Below, one piece after another: positions 27,301-61,842 of a stretch of 64,000 nt of DNA. The stretch comes from Ascaris suum (Eukaryota > Nematoda > Chromadorea > Rhabditida > Ascarididae): the NCBI GenBank assembly GCA_013433145.1, contig CM024181.1, positions 7,750,001-7,814,000 of the forward strand. Direction: 5' to 3'. The notes below the pieces were generated by a model. That model did not search any database. It had not been told where the DNA came from and saw only the letters and a program-made list of their open reading frames with translations. Made by a program: the position numbers and the translations under genes. Position 1 is the first letter of the stretch. The number at the start of each line of letters is the position of its first letter.

Positions 27301-30300
27301 TTCAAGCAAAGTTGAGTTAGTGAATGAGAATATGAGTGAGCGATAAATCACCGATCAGCAATTGTGAAATGAGATTTTCCTTCGTCAAACTATTGTGGAT
27401 AATACCTGTTTGGTATTCCTCGTTGAGAGTTTACCTGAGAGGATCGTCGTCTTGAAGAATAATTGAAATATATATTCTTTCAAAATTATCTGAGGAAGTG
27501 ATATTCTCTAAGAGGTAATTTAATGCGTCAAATTTGCATAAATAATCTTATTTGTGCTTTTTTTTTTGAAATTTATTCAGATTAACTTAATATTACGTTT
27601 CGTTAAATTTGTGGTTTAGATTTTTGAACTAGAAGTGTAATGAAATTTGAATAATTGATGATGAATATGCAAATGCATTTTTGAATATACAATATTGGAG
27701 ATGTTGATGAATTCAAATCTTAAATATCTTTTGCGTACTATTGAAATGTTTCGCTTCGATTGTTTAGTGAGTTGTATCGAGGGAATTTGCCAGACGCTGG
27801 TATTGTTACATTTGCAGTTCCTCTCTCCCTCCCCTCCACCTTCCCCCGTCATAGTTTCTAAGCATTTCTCCTTCCGCTTAAAAGAATTAAATTCCAGTGG
27901 TTGATTCCGGAATTTATTATGATTTAATTCTGAATTATGGAAATGTCCAAAAACTTTATTCAATTTTAGGATCTCCCGATTGTATGCTTCTGCTATCGAA
28001 CGTTTAAGAAATATTTCTCATATGAAATGCATCTGCGAAATGTTCATTCTGTTGCTATTCCAAGGTGAGCTTCCCGGAGCTATTGTGCTCATTGTTGGGA
28101 TTGCTAATTACTTCATGGAAATTCAGAGAGAAATTAGTTTGTTTATGCGGATGTTTGGCTTCTAGAATTATTTTGTTCGGAAACTACTTTACTCGCTGTT
28201 TTTTTCCTTTGTTTGTTTAATTGTTAATTAACCTGCCTTAGGCGTTTCTTTTTTTTGTTTTTATCCCTTTTTTTCTCTCTCTTTTTCTAAAGGCCCATTA
28301 TCCTAAGATCATTTTCTCAAGGCCTTTTCCTAAGGGCCCCTTAATTTCTCTGCAAGTATTACTTCTTTCATTAATGCAGAAGATTTCTTTTAGGCGTAAG
28401 AATGTGAGAATATTGCAAACACGCGATTTGAAATCATCAATAGGGAGCCATATGACCGTGGATGCTACCAGTGGAGGTTTGTAAGGGCTATTTTATTTTA
28501 TTTTCTGTCATTTTTAAATTATTGTTTTGATTTAAGTGATTGCTATAATATCCATAAGCATATCTTTATTGGGGCATCGATTATTGAACCGCGAAGGTGA
28601 ATTCGTGCTGTATTCCTAGGATATATAGTATTACTTCGGTCTGTTTGTATATTTATTAACTAAGTCCAGTTTTGTTGAATTTTTATTAAAAAAATGTTTA
28701 TGGTTCAGATTGGTTTGAATTGCAAAGTAATTCGTTTGGTGCTAAATTATTCCAACTTTTCATTTCATTGATAGATGTCTTTTTCCATTAATACTGGCAA
28801 TTTTTTATTGTTTTTTTTTCTTAAATTTAGCTCATTTATTAGAATGAATTAATGATGCATTGACTCGTTTAAATAGAATATTGGCTCGGCGAAGATCGGA
28901 AATTATAGACTTATGATGTTTGCGAAAAGAGTTTCCATTGTATTGATATACTTATGTGTTGAAAATTTTATAAAATTTATATATTGTAAACATCTGTATA
29001 ATATAAGTTATTTGTTGATAGAATATTTTACATTTAGTGTTCTAAAGGTACTTTTTTATTAGTTGAGGATAGGTTGATATAGTGGAAGTAGTGCTGAATT
29101 GATGAAAACTTTGCGGCTATAAATTCCTACTAAGGGAGATTTGTATCTGAGAGGATGATTGTAATAGCTTTCTTCTCACGAATAAGTATTTCAATTTGAG
29201 ATGAAATAACAATTAACTCATTGTGAATGTTTTTCATTTGTTTATTTAGTAAAGCAATCGAAGAAAATAGCCATCAAGAGCCGTTCATCGAAGCAAGCTT
29301 CCGTCAAGCACCGAAATTGTTCGTCACTTCTTGATGATACGCATGGGGATGTTTTATTGGATAGTGAACAAAAGTCACGAGCATTGATTGCTTGCAACTA
29401 TAGAGAATTGCTTGGAGGCGATTTTTGTGTTGGATCGAGCAAACTTCAAGGAAAGAGGATGCATCGACGCACTGAGCGATTTTTTTGGTTAGGCTTTTGC
29501 GTTTTTTTTTTCTTAGCATTTTAGTTATTTGGGTTGGAGGAATAACATTGAGGTGTGAAGAGGATTGAAGAAGGGGTCTTTGGTGGTTTCTTTTTAACTT
29601 TCAGATAGGAAATAGCGCTTTTGCTATTGTGCTGTTCAGAAGCCTCGAATACCAATTTTTTGTGTTAAAGTTAATGTGATCAAGAGTGATTTGGTCATGG
29701 AATTACGAATGATCTGTTGTGTGGATCATGGCTTCATAGTAAGAAGCGATTCTGCTATTTTCTCATCCTTAATTGCGTCATCAAATTCACTCTCCTTTCC
29801 CTTTCGTTTTTACCTTAAACGTAACTCAGTTGACATCTATCTCTTTCAATTGTTTTCCTGAGGTCGTAACCTGGTCTATCACTTCTTGTGTTTGGAAAAC
29901 TCTGTTGCAAAGGTTTTGCCTTGAAATTGTTTTTTTTAAGGAAATGCGGACTATGCTCGGAAGGGGATAAGATTCTCAGCAACGATGATTGCATACTTTA
30001 TTCTGAACTCGGCGCCATCCTTTCACTTTGGGCTCATCTTCAGAAGCGGCATTCAAAGTGCGATGGTCTTTCTGATTCCTTATGGTACGTCCGAATCGGC
30101 TGAGCAGTTTTTATATGTTATCGCAAATCAACGGTTCCCCAAGCGTACTATTATGAAGACTATCTATGCATATATACGTGTACGTATGTCTATCTGACTC
30201 TTCGGTATGCTTGTCGGTGTATGCCTGTCTGTTTAAACGCCGGAACTGGTGAAAGTGTAGTTACGAAAATTTTCGGGTATCATGTTCAATATTGGTCGGT

Positions 30301-30703
30301 CGCTTTGAGTCAGTTTCAATATCGATTCACTAACGTTAAATGAGATCCGATTTATATGAGATTTTGCGTACACTTTGCAATTGGTGAGACTTAATTTTAC
30401 ATCAATTGGATCGCATTTTCGACGTGGTCGGGTTCGGAAATAGGAGTCTTTTGCAGATTTCTAAAAGCAATCGGCGTTTTTGCTTATTTAAGTGTTTTTC
30501 GAGGATGAATGGTGAATGCTTTTTTATTATATTCTCTCCCTTTGGCCTTTTTCGGGTCGAGGGAGGGAGAGATCGAATGGACAGGCATCTCTCGGCTGGC
30601 CAAACTATTGCTAGTCCATAAATAATTCCATATTTTAAAATATATAGAACAAATAATGCGCTTTGTGAAACTCTGAGGTTAATCGATGGTGGACATTTTT
30701 TGA

Positions 30704-30788
<85 letters not shown>

Positions 30789-32259
30789 TTCGCTCCCTTC
30801 TTATGAGAAATGATAATATTATTTATTGATTTCTGTGCATATTATAAGGTTATTCTCTTATAAATACGTTTGACATTTCCTTTTTTTAAACCTCAACGAA
30901 CGATCCTTGTTTATTTTCACGTTACTCTTAAAAGAGAGGAAAAATCGCAGGTAACTTGTTAAGGGAAGAGGGAATTGCAGGTAACTGTCTCAAGGTGGAC
31001 CGAGCTAATTTCTGGTTTGTTGATTTGGAGCATTTTGTGTTCTTTTTTTTTTCAGGGGTGTTATTGCCGCAGAAAATAACTTTCCTGCTACACCTCCGTG
31101 GTGAGTTTTATCTTTTCTGCTTCTCATCTTTCCACAATTATACTTCTTTCATGCTTATATAGGAATTTAGTAATTGCGTTGATATAGATATCTTAATACA
31201 GACATATGTTTATCGTACATGGAAATTATTATATATGCAGTTATATGCAATCTGAATAACAGCTGCACTTTTTACAATCCAGCTTATATAAGAATAGGAA
31301 TCTATAGAGCATTTTGATGCAGACTGAAAGTAGTATTCATTTAGTTTATAAGGATGGTCGTGGTGGTGTTAATTCTATGGATAGCAGAGCTTATATAGAA
31401 ATGAAGGGCTTCTTTGAGGTCCATATCGGCACAGTGTCGATCTGAATGCAATTATAGCAAATTTTATTGCAGTCTGGAAGTGATTGAAGAGAAGCCATTA
31501 TCCTACAAACGATCATTCGGATCGACTGCATGTTTTAAATGTGATCATTTCCCTATATTCTATATCAGCGATGAATTTTCACTTATTGTTCATCTTTTGC
31601 AAGTTCATATGGCCGACGTGGATAATGAGATACTCGATTTCCTCGATGAAAGGTGAGCTATCCTTAGCAATTACATTCTGTTTAATTCGCGTGAGATTTA
31701 CACTCGTTTTCGCTTTTTATTTTGTTTCAGTAATGGGGAGTCTTCAAAAACACCACCTGAAAAACGATATTTGCATACCGTTTCAGGTGTGCTGATTGAT
31801 GATCCGACGACTAACTACTAACCGACCGCCACTCATGCAAATCTTAATTAAATATTTGAATAGTTTTGCTTAAGAGCATGCTTTATGAATTGATTTCGAG
31901 TGGGGATAAGCGAGTGCATGATGGCAGTTACTAATAGGTAGATTTTTTTATTATTAGGTCGTTTCTTTCACGTAGTTTCTTCGTGCTACTTGTTACGGAT
32001 TTTTTATAGCTAAAATTTTATAGTAATGAGGGGTTCGAAGGATACAGGTAGTCTGAAAGGTAGATGCGTGGAAAGTTTTTAGAGATGAGATAGGAAGCCT
32101 TCTCGTTAGTACTTGTGATGTTGTACTTTTTTGAATCACTACGAATTTCTTTCGGATTTTTAGCACTTTAATAATTGTGCTGTGTATATATTTACAAGTT
32201 CATTGTTGTTACAACAAATTTTTCTTTGATGGGATATATAATATAGTAAACATTATAAT

Positions 32260-32311
<52 letters not shown>

Positions 32312-34285
32312 GGGAGAGAGAGGGAAAAGGTATCGAAGTTAAGGGTTTTATTGAGAAGAAAGATCGTGAGTAGCCTTGATTGATTTGAGTTGATTTTTAG
32401 GATTCGTTCAGTTCCGATATATGAATCTTTCACGCATTGAGCTCACAAATTTTGGAAAACTTTCTGCCAATAACGTGGAAGATTGATTGCACATTTCGTG
32501 GGATGAAGGCGGATATGAACAGAGCAGTTGCTATCAAAATATCCTTCTTTCCTGTATTTTAAATTCCCAACATGATAGTAGCCTCGCCAGCGGCTATTAA
32601 TGAAAGTAATGGAGATTTATTGTAGTTCATCGTTGTTTTTGACGTTACAGGCGTTTCTAACATTTTTTTAAATGCTTGATTTGGTGTTTGCTATATGAAC
32701 GTATGTAATATTAAATTATAGGAAAGATATGCAATACTCTTTTCCGTATTTGAGTACTACACATGACGATTATTTTACTGCTCGATTGGCGTCCATTTTT
32801 CTACATTGCTATAAATGTGGATTTAAATGTATTTGCGTGGAGAAATTAATCGATCATGCTATGTGGCATTATCATAATCCATACTATGAAGCAGATGAAA
32901 ATTTATTATTAACGCCTATCGATAACTCGATCGTCAATCAGTTCGTTTATTCTTCTATTTTGTTTTCAATTAGTGATGTCTAGAGATTGATATTTGTTAG
33001 AAAAAATAGTATTGTATTTTAAAAGAATAGTTAGTAACAATAGAAAGCATATTTAATAGTGTCTTTTTAACGGAATTTGCAACCGTTTGTCAATTAGAAA
33101 AAATTCAAATTTATGCAATTGTCATCGGCATTTCTACGATCATTTCATTGCGGTGATTTGTTGTTTCTGTTTTTTTTTTTTTTGTTCCGATATGTTTAGA
33201 TATATTTGGCTGCTATTTACAGTTTTAATTTTTCGTTGTCGTTTTATATAACTGTGCTTAGCTCTGTATATAGTATTACTTTGAAATACGATTCATGCGC
33301 ATTGAAACGCAACGATAATATTGGATTTTTTAGAAATGAGCGAATTGTTCATTTAAACATTCGCTGTTTTCTCTTTGGGAGTTATGCGTTATGCAAATAT
33401 AGCGACTATAATGTATTGATCCAATCTCACGGATCATGAAAAATGCTGTTGGGGAATTTTATGGTTTAATTTACATCAGAATCATTCCTAAGTTTATTTC
33501 CACTCCGTTTCGCTATTTTTGCGCTAAGTTAATAGTTAAATATGCCATTGGAATTTTTGTATAGAAAATTGCCTTATATAGCCGATCTGGATGAAGAGTA
33601 AAAGTATGTTTGTTCGGCTTGCGTTAAGAAGACGATCGGACATTTTTTTTTCTTTGTTCTTGGATGTCTGGAGAGACGATTGAGTTGAATGGCGGAAATT
33701 CTGTTAAACTTCCTGATTTTGCTCTTACTAGCTAGGTCAATTTAAAAATTTTGTCCTAAGATCTATTGCATTGATTGTGATGGGAAATGTGGCAACTATC
33801 GCATATACCTTAGTGGCGCACTTGTCTCCACTTTTTGGGTTAAGTTGCTTGCTTCATGAACATCTTTTAAATCCTTGATAGGTATCAAATTTTAGGGAAA
33901 ATATAAAGCATGCATCATCTAATTGCCACCCGTGAGATAACTTTCAAAGAGAGGCGCGTGGGGTTTTCGCTTTTCTTTGAGTTTGGAGAGAACGGGAAGC
34001 TATACGGGAGTTTTTTTTTCTCCACCTTATATGGGAGGGGTTTTTTTGATACTATGCTCTTCCATATCGCTATATTAATTTCTTTTCATATAAAATTGCA
34101 GTTTCACAGTGGAAGAACCAATTTTGGAATATACGATCTTAAAATCATATAAGGCGAAACAACCGCCACGTCGGAGGCAACCATGCGTGAGACGAATATG
34201 TCGACAATGCTTCTCACTTATGGACTATCTAAACGAAATGCGCATTCTGGAGCACTACTATAAAAACCATCTTGATCAATTGTAA
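16560..34285 (+). CDS. Unnamed ~880 aa protein with C2H2-like zinc fingers, ~29 exons
   Basis: I do not recognise this gene. Phase-consistent exons: 16560-16667, 17630-17662, 18642-18693, 19397-19470, 19702-19752, 20131-20201, 22226-22366, 23078-23147, 23620-23643, 23743-23837, 24167-24275, 24482-24529, 24759-24806, 24841-24862 (weak), 25015-25065, 25680-25768, 25820-25919, 26534-26588, 26738-26803, 27155-27263, 27970-28064, 28394-28476, 29250-29487, 29941-30084, 31056-31100, 31473-31652, 31731-31786, 32727-32940, 34102-34285 (stop TAA). The N-terminal part is acidic and helical (DEVLDYIWLIK then SRQVIDELMHLKQDQ). A Cys-rich helical exon follows (CKKC...HALYHMFVEH), then hydrophobic helical segments, a basic linker (29250-29487, RSSKQASVKHR) and several zinc fingers. 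The parts before 19397 and around 24807-25820 are least certain; the chain from 25820 to the stop is well supported because nearly every junction restores frame. Probably nuclear and nucleic-acid binding (inference). Confidence 0.7.
16875..17090. repeat. 27-bp minisatellite, about 8 units
   Basis: Units of 27 bp of the form GATGTTTTGATGACCAGCC plus GGTTTACA. Units at 16930 and 16957 are identical and the one at 16984 differs by one base; flanking units (16875, 16903, 17011, 17038, 17065) are progressively diverged. Because 27 is a multiple of three, the array stays open in two plus-strand frames and one minus-strand frame, giving nine-residue peptide repeats. It lies in the first intron of the zinc-finger gene as modelled. 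Confidence 0.95.
17663..18179. other. Intron of the zinc-finger gene, low-complexity
   Basis: Contains a G12 run (17720-17731) followed by GA repeat, CCCACCCACCC tract near 17980, and the start of the TATTACAATA repeat. No exon seen. Confidence 0.5.
18055..18150. repeat. TATTACAATATGAGTAG tandem repeat
   Basis: Repeated blocks of AGGTATATTACAATA with extra TTACAATATGAG insertions, period about 31 bp in the later copies. Confidence 0.85.
18180..18414 (+). CDS. Possible alternative first exon with poly-Asp tract
   Basis: Frame starting ATG at 18180 and ending at a G|GTGATT donor (18414) in phase 1. It encodes an acidic segment with an Asp run from (GAC)n followed by GDDRLITQSIELSCNSSLEN. It joins the exon at 19397 in frame, giving ...STR-D-ADEDEACTSW. 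It cannot join the exon at 18642 in frame, so it is either an alternative 5' end of the zinc-finger gene or a chance frame around a GAC microsatellite. Confidence 0.4.
22588..22655 (+). repeat. tRNA-like sequence (degenerate, intronic)
   Basis: Has an A-box-like TAGTTCAGTTGATAAATGC (22595-22613), an anticodon-like stem GCTTT/AAAGC with a nine-base loop, and a B-box GGTTCGGATCC (22635-22645). The acceptor stem does not pair and the D stem is poor, so it is a relic or SINE-like head, not a working tRNA. It is in an intron of the zinc-finger gene. Confidence 0.4.
23551..23605. repeat. GGTAAATTATA short tandem repeat
   Basis: Four to five imperfect copies of an 11-12 bp unit GGTAAATTA(C/T)A in an intron of the zinc-finger gene. 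Confidence 0.8.
27970..34285 (+). CDS. C-terminal zinc-finger block of the unnamed gene
   Basis: Five C2H2-like units, on separate exons. In 27970-28064: CFC then a Tyr/Phe-rich stretch to HLRNVH. In 29941-30084: CGLC, a 26-residue loop, then HLQKRH. In 31473-31652: CFKC, 16 residues, then HLLQVH. In 32727-32940: CYKC, 12 residues, then HAMWH, the only textbook C-x2-C-x12-H-x3-H. In 34102-34285: CRQC, 14 residues, then HYYKNH, just before the stop. Four use H-x4-H spacing and several have elongated loops, so ordinary C2H2 profiles may miss them. The last exon also carries a basic PPRRR patch. These lines are part of the gene at 16560-34285, listed separately because the evidence here is the strongest. 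Confidence 0.75.
30706..30785. repeat. (AT)n microsatellite, about 40 units
   Basis: Uninterrupted AT array inside the intron between zinc-finger exons ending 30084 and starting 31056. Confidence 0.97.
32265..32307. repeat. (AT)n microsatellite, about 21 units
   Basis: Short AT array followed by GGGAGAGAGAGG purine tract, in an intron of the zinc-finger gene. Confidence 0.97.
33274..33439 (+). CDS. Possible alternative terminal exon of the zinc-finger gene
   Basis: From an acceptor TATATAG at 33273 this frame accepts two bases from the exon ending at 32940 and stays open for 54 codons to TGA. It contains spaced Cys and His residues (YDSCALKRNDN ... VHLNIRC). Using it would replace the CRQC/HYYKNH finger encoded at 34102-34285. 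The composition is less convincing than that of the 34102 exon. Confidence 0.25.
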
Positions 34286-36419
34286 AATCTTATTTTTATT
34301 TATTTTGTAACATTTTACTTCCGGAAATATATTGTAGATTATAGGTTTGCGCAACAAAAGGAACGGTAATTTAGAGTATGTCATCTCGTTGAAATCTTGT
34401 TCATTTTTTTGCAGTTTTTATGTTACACATGGAACTATTCCTAGAATCCTGGAATCTTTTCTCTTGAAAGCTAAGATTCGAGATATTCATTTGTTGTATT
34501 AATTGTAGCGCTAAACTTTTTATTGGCGCATAAGCAATTCATTGTTGTTTAATGGCGAATTAAAACATCGTTGAAAGATGAGGTTCGAATCTTCGGTAGT
34601 TCTATCACCTTTGTTTTGTTATATGCACAACTGAATTGATTAGATTTGTGTAAGAAATAATGTCGAGTGAAAACGCTGGCAACAGTTCAATCGGTTGAGA
34701 TATGTGCTAGGAAAACGAGAGCTCGTTGCTTTGGATTCTCTACGTAGATAGCGTTTTCATTGATCGTCGAAAAAAACATGCCGGTTGAATCTGCGAGGGT
34801 AAAATTGGCTTAGTCTTAGGGTATTACTCCAGGTCTGAAGGCATTACTCCTCATTTATTAGAAGTTTGGACGGTTTTTTTTTAAAGTTCATGGTGATTTA
34901 GGCCGTTTATTTATTGGATTCCGGAATATGCTGGGCAATTTAACAATTCGATTTTTTTTTAAAACCAGAACTTCTTAGCGATTTGAATGATTTAATTTTT
35001 TTTCTCAGGGAGTCAGATAACGTAATAGCTTTGATTTTCTCTATGAGAATAATTCGCTGAAGATTCTAATCGCTTGGTTTAACCGACCTTTTTTTTTCCA
35101 ACGTATTTCATTAATTAGCTTCCATAAGAAACTTTCATGGCATTTTTGGTTTTTCCTTAAAGTCGAGTACTTTTTCCCACAAATTTTTGAAGGACAGTGA
35201 TATTTTCTCGTATAGAACGTATCGATAAACGACATTAGCTATCCAGAAATTCTGGATATTATTGTATTGTGGCCATTGCTTATCTATCCAGTTGTGTTAT
35301 TTTAGAGTCGAGATTCGAAATCTTTATTGCATTCATTCTGAGCGAAAACTCTAAAGGAGCATTTGGTCGGTCGAATATTCTACACTATGCTGGGATATTT
35401 TATTCCTTCGTTGCTATCTATACAGTGTTTTTTTTTACTAATTTGTTGATGTTCGTCTTGATTCAAGAGTTTATTGACATCTCACTTAATGCATTGAAAT
35501 GTGGATGGATTTTCGGATGCATTGGATGATCGATTCGATTGAAGGGATTTGACAGCTCTGGAATGAAAATATTCAATTTGCCAGATCGCATCCCATATGG
35601 TTATCTTTTTTTTTCAGCATTTTGAGCATTTTTAAAAGGATTTTTGGCTATTATTTTAGATTCCCAGATGATAAACTTTTTTTTTTGAAAAACCATTTTT
35701 AAAACATTTCAATATGATCCTACTAACTGTATTTCGAAGGGGATGTTTATGTTGCCTCGGTGATTTAGTAATCATTTACCTGCGAGGTGTATGCAATAAT
35801 GGCTGATTTACCTTGTGGAGGTGAAATTTTGAAAGACGACTTCATCAAATGTGCCACACTCATTTATTTGCACCGTTTTCTGATATTTATTCCTTTTAAA
35901 CTGAAATCGACATGAGCTTGGTTTTTTGTGCAATTGTTTATAGCGGTTCTAAATGAGAGCATTACATAATAATTGTTTTTTCGTTTGTTTGTTATTATAG
36001 TTGTTGTATACCAAATACTTATAAATTTTTGATATGTTTTAATATTTCGATGATGATAATTTGTTGTCGTTAATATTATTGTTTTCTAGTTTTATTCATA
36101 TAACAAGAAATAAAATATTTATCTATATGTTTTGATAATATTGGATAAATTCAATTTTTTTTTTTTTTTTTTTGAACAGATATTCGGATAAAATTTTCTG
36201 AAAGTCGGACAGAATGATTGTTATCGATTGGCCCAACTCTAAAAGAACAAACTATTTCGCGTAATTTTTTTTTTCAATGTCGATACGATTCATTAAGTTA
36301 TAGATAGTTTATATGAGTTATAGATAATTCTCTAGATTTTCTGATATACCCGGAAACTTATTGGATAGGTACGATGTGTAAGCTTTCAAATGAATTATTG
36401 ATGGATGGATGTTTATCAG
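34286..36419. other. Intergenic region, no gene seen
   Basis: T-rich sequence downstream of the zinc-finger gene. Open frames at 35269-35529 (+) and 35041-35235 (-) exist but have no supporting splice context. It contains a tRNA-like B-box at 34581-34591. Confidence 0.5.
34545..34600 (+). repeat. tRNA-like sequence (weak)
   Basis: AATGGCGAATTAAAAC resembles an A box and AGGTTCGAATC (34581-34591) is a good B box, but spacing is short and no cloverleaf forms. Confidence 0.25.
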
Positions 36420-36855
36420 TGATTGCGATCCTCGTAGAGCCACGCTTCATGTTTACTGACGATATTTTTCGTCGCCAACATTTTAAGCATTCCGGTTGTT
36501 CCGTTTGCAGTAACAACAAATGGTCCAATCTCGTTGAGTAAATCTTTATGCAGTGCCATTCTTCATTGCAATTAGTGCAATATGGAGATTGTATGCATTG
36601 CAATCGCACAGTTTACAATTTGCATAAGCGGCGTTGTCAAGTATATTAGGGCAAGATTCGAAAGAAATTACATAACGTTGAACGATGGTTGCGGTAAGTA
36701 TGTGTTCCACATATCGACGAAACGTTATACGGCAATCGTTTTTTACAAAAGAGGAAATCAAAGGTGGTGTCACTTATCATGAGGCTATCCTAGCGTTGTC
36801 TTCAAGCAATCGGAAGAAAGAAGCCGAAAATTTTCGTCACTTTCGAGCATATTAA
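36420..36855 (+). pseudogene. Possible broken zinc-finger coding remnant
   Basis: After a TTTATCAG acceptor, one plus-strand frame reads FRRQHFKHSGCSVC, then continues through in-frame stops at 36539 (TAA), 36647 (TAG) and 36695 (TAA). Between them it encodes GDCMHCNRTVYNLHKRRC and KIRKKLHNVERWLR. After a frame change it continues as RQSFFTKEEIKGGVTYHEA up to TAA at 36853-36855. The HSGC-x2-C and CMHC...H...C patterns suggest zinc ligands. All three stops are one base from Gln codons. The minus strand has its own uninterrupted 83-codon Cys-containing frame over 36358-36609, so strand is not certain. Could also be a gene with very short introns. Confidence 0.3.
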
Positions 36856-38616
36856 TGAAAGCTGAGCAATTGAGAGCATTTCCAGTGTGATTACTGTATT
36901 CAAATTCGGCGATTACTGTATCAAGTTCAAAAGAAAAGCCGAAGCAATAAAAATACCTAACGATGATCAGATAACATCGTTTTCTGTTTTCTGAGAAGAA
37001 ATGCGCAAATCAATTATCTCCATCAATTTGTATTTCAATTTGAGAATTAATTTCCATCTGAGAGAATATTTTTATCTTCATTTATTTCTCTTTCATGTTC
37101 CATCTCGTATTTTTGTAATTTCAGGTTTCTGAAGTGAGGTTTTTGCTCGTCGTTCCAGTGGTTTCAGGTTTCGGTGATTTGTGCTGTTTGTTCCAGCGAG
37201 GATCATCGAATCGTTGTTAGCATGGTACTGATGAACAATGTGACGAGTGAAAAATAACATAAGCAACTTGCGATTTTTATTTCCTAAAATAATTTCTAGG
37301 CTTCTATCGTTTTATTGTAACATTTCTAGGTGAACGCATTCGTTAGCGCTAGAATTTGAAGTAATATTGAGAAATCTGCAAGCGTCCATCTGGCAGATAC
37401 TATACAAAATTCGTTCGTTAAGGCTGCGAATTTTTCTTCCGCTGCCCTTATTCATCTAGTGAGCCATATTGCAGAACTAAGCCTAAGCTCAAACAAAACT
37501 TGATAGGCGGAAATGAAGAGACGCACAGGTATAGGTGTTGCTATGATGAGCTTTGCAAATGCGAATTTTGCACAAACTTAATGAGTTCAACAAGATGATT
37601 TGTATACATATGCCGTTAGCTCATAAACCCGTACTAATTATGTCTCCGAAGTTTTGAGTGATAGAACACATTAATGGTTGCCATGGCTACTAAATGTTTT
37701 AGTGGATTTATGATTAATAAATCAGCTATAGTTGCCCGCACTTCATCGACGTTGATCATCAGCTCTAATTCGATGATAGGAATCTCGATTTTTACGATAG
37801 TTGAATGGTCTCGAAGAGTCGGATCGATAATAATTAAATCAATCGATATTCATTGATCTACAAATTTTACATGATTGTTTATTTTGTTTTATTTCGCTTA
37901 CTATAAGCAGCATTTATCTTAAAATAAAGCAAACAATAAAATACGAAGCGTTGACTTATAGTACGGTACAAAGCATCCCTTGCGCATTATTCGCTATATT
38001 ATTTCATTATATCATTGGATTTCAGCAAATTTTCGTGCAAAAATTTCTCTTTGGAAATTTTTTTCATTGATATTTTTAGCTTTTTCTTAGCATTTTTTTT
38101 TCAAAAATAAATAGCATTAAGTTTCAAATTTTATGAAAATTTCAATCAAATGTTTCTTATTAAAAGAATTTGCGTAATTACTTTTCAACTTTTGTTGTGT
38201 AATCAATTAAATTCAGGTAAGGATAAAATATTGTAACTATTTTTGAAGAAATAGGAAATTTAGGATGCCAAAGAGGTGCTCACCCGTTGGCTCATAAAAG
38301 CCACAAGAGTTATGCATGTGAATTGAGCTTCTCTATGAAGCTTTTCGTATATACTAAATCGATACAAAAAAAAAAAACGAGAGAAAAAACGTTGGCGGAT
38401 TGAAGAAATTGCAAAGAATAGTTGAAAAAAATAAAACATTGAGCGCTGAAAAAAAAAACGGAAGACTGGAACAATATTTAGAGCATTCGAAAAGTGCGCA
38501 CAAAAAAAAAGAAAACGAACACACATATTTTATTGTGAAATGATTTTCGCACTTTACCCATTCAAAGAAAATCGCATCTTCATAGCTTAATGTTGCATCC
38601 CAATGAAATTTTCTAG
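36856..38616. other. Intergenic region between convergent genes
   Basis: No supported gene. At 37634-37850 both strands are open for about 60-70 codons, but neither has a consistent splice or start context. Confidence 0.45.
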
Positions 38617-38622
38617 TTTATT
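38617..38622 (-). terminator. Candidate poly(A) signal for the Hox gene
   Basis: TTTATT on the plus strand, AATAAA on the minus strand, about 325 bases beyond the stop codon at 38946. Confidence 0.35.
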
Positions 38623-38650
38623 TAAATATACACAACATAATAAAGTTATA

Positions 38651-38722
38651 TACGCTTTAGCTTAGTAGATTAGAGCATGAAGTTCACGATCATGAGCCTC
38701 AGGTTAGAGATTTGAGAATTGA
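38651..38722 (+). repeat. tRNA-like sequence (best preserved of the set)
   Basis: D arm with a 4-bp stem GCTT/GAGC (38660-38663, 38673-38676), anticodon-like arm CATGA/TCATG (38676-38680, 38690-38694) with a nine-base loop, and T arm TCAGG/TTTGA with loop TTAGAGA (38699-38715). The acceptor stem does not pair and the T loop lacks the usual C, so it is a relic or SINE-like piece. It is antisense to the presumed Hox 3'UTR. Confidence 0.45.
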
Positions 38723-38945
38723 TTTAACGAATGCATTTGATTTTACTAAAGCCTTAGATTATTATAGATTCGGATAACGATTTTCTGGACATAGTTGATT
38801 TGATTTCACTCGTCTCCTTTTTGTATCATTTTTTTTTCTTGCACATAGTGAAGTGATATTAGGGGGGTAATATTTGCAATTATGCTTTGATAGAAATCGT
38901 TCCTAAATGAAGATTCATTGGAATACAACAATGGTTAATTTAATA

Positions 38946-61827
<22,882 letters not shown>

Positions 61828-61842
61828 CTAAAATATTGAATA
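61828..61842 (-). promoter_or_regulatory. Candidate spliced-leader acceptor of the Hox gene
   Basis: TTCAATATTTTAG lies immediately upstream of exon 1 and only 25 bases before the ATG. With no recognisable upstream coding exon, a trans-spliced leader or a short 5'UTR exon is likely. An out-of-frame ATG-CTA-TGA overlaps the bases just before the start. Confidence 0.4.

Noticed and set aside
27980..28165. Frame beginning MYASAIERLRNISHMKC over a zinc-finger exon
   Set aside because: The other frame (DLPIVCFCYR) matches the phase of both neighbouring exons and carries a finger motif.
29304..29519. 71-codon minus-strand frame
   Set aside because: It is the antisense of the basic linker exon 29250-29487, whose plus-strand phases fit on both sides.
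35041..35235. Minus-strand frame with a C-x4-C and Y resembling a zinc finger (YHCPSKICGKKYS)
   Set aside because: The expected His pair is missing (C-H instead) and there is no splice or gene context.
37634..37856. Overlapping open frames on both strands
   Set aside because: Neither has a supported start or acceptor; acceptor choices upstream of the minus-strand frame are blocked by stops.
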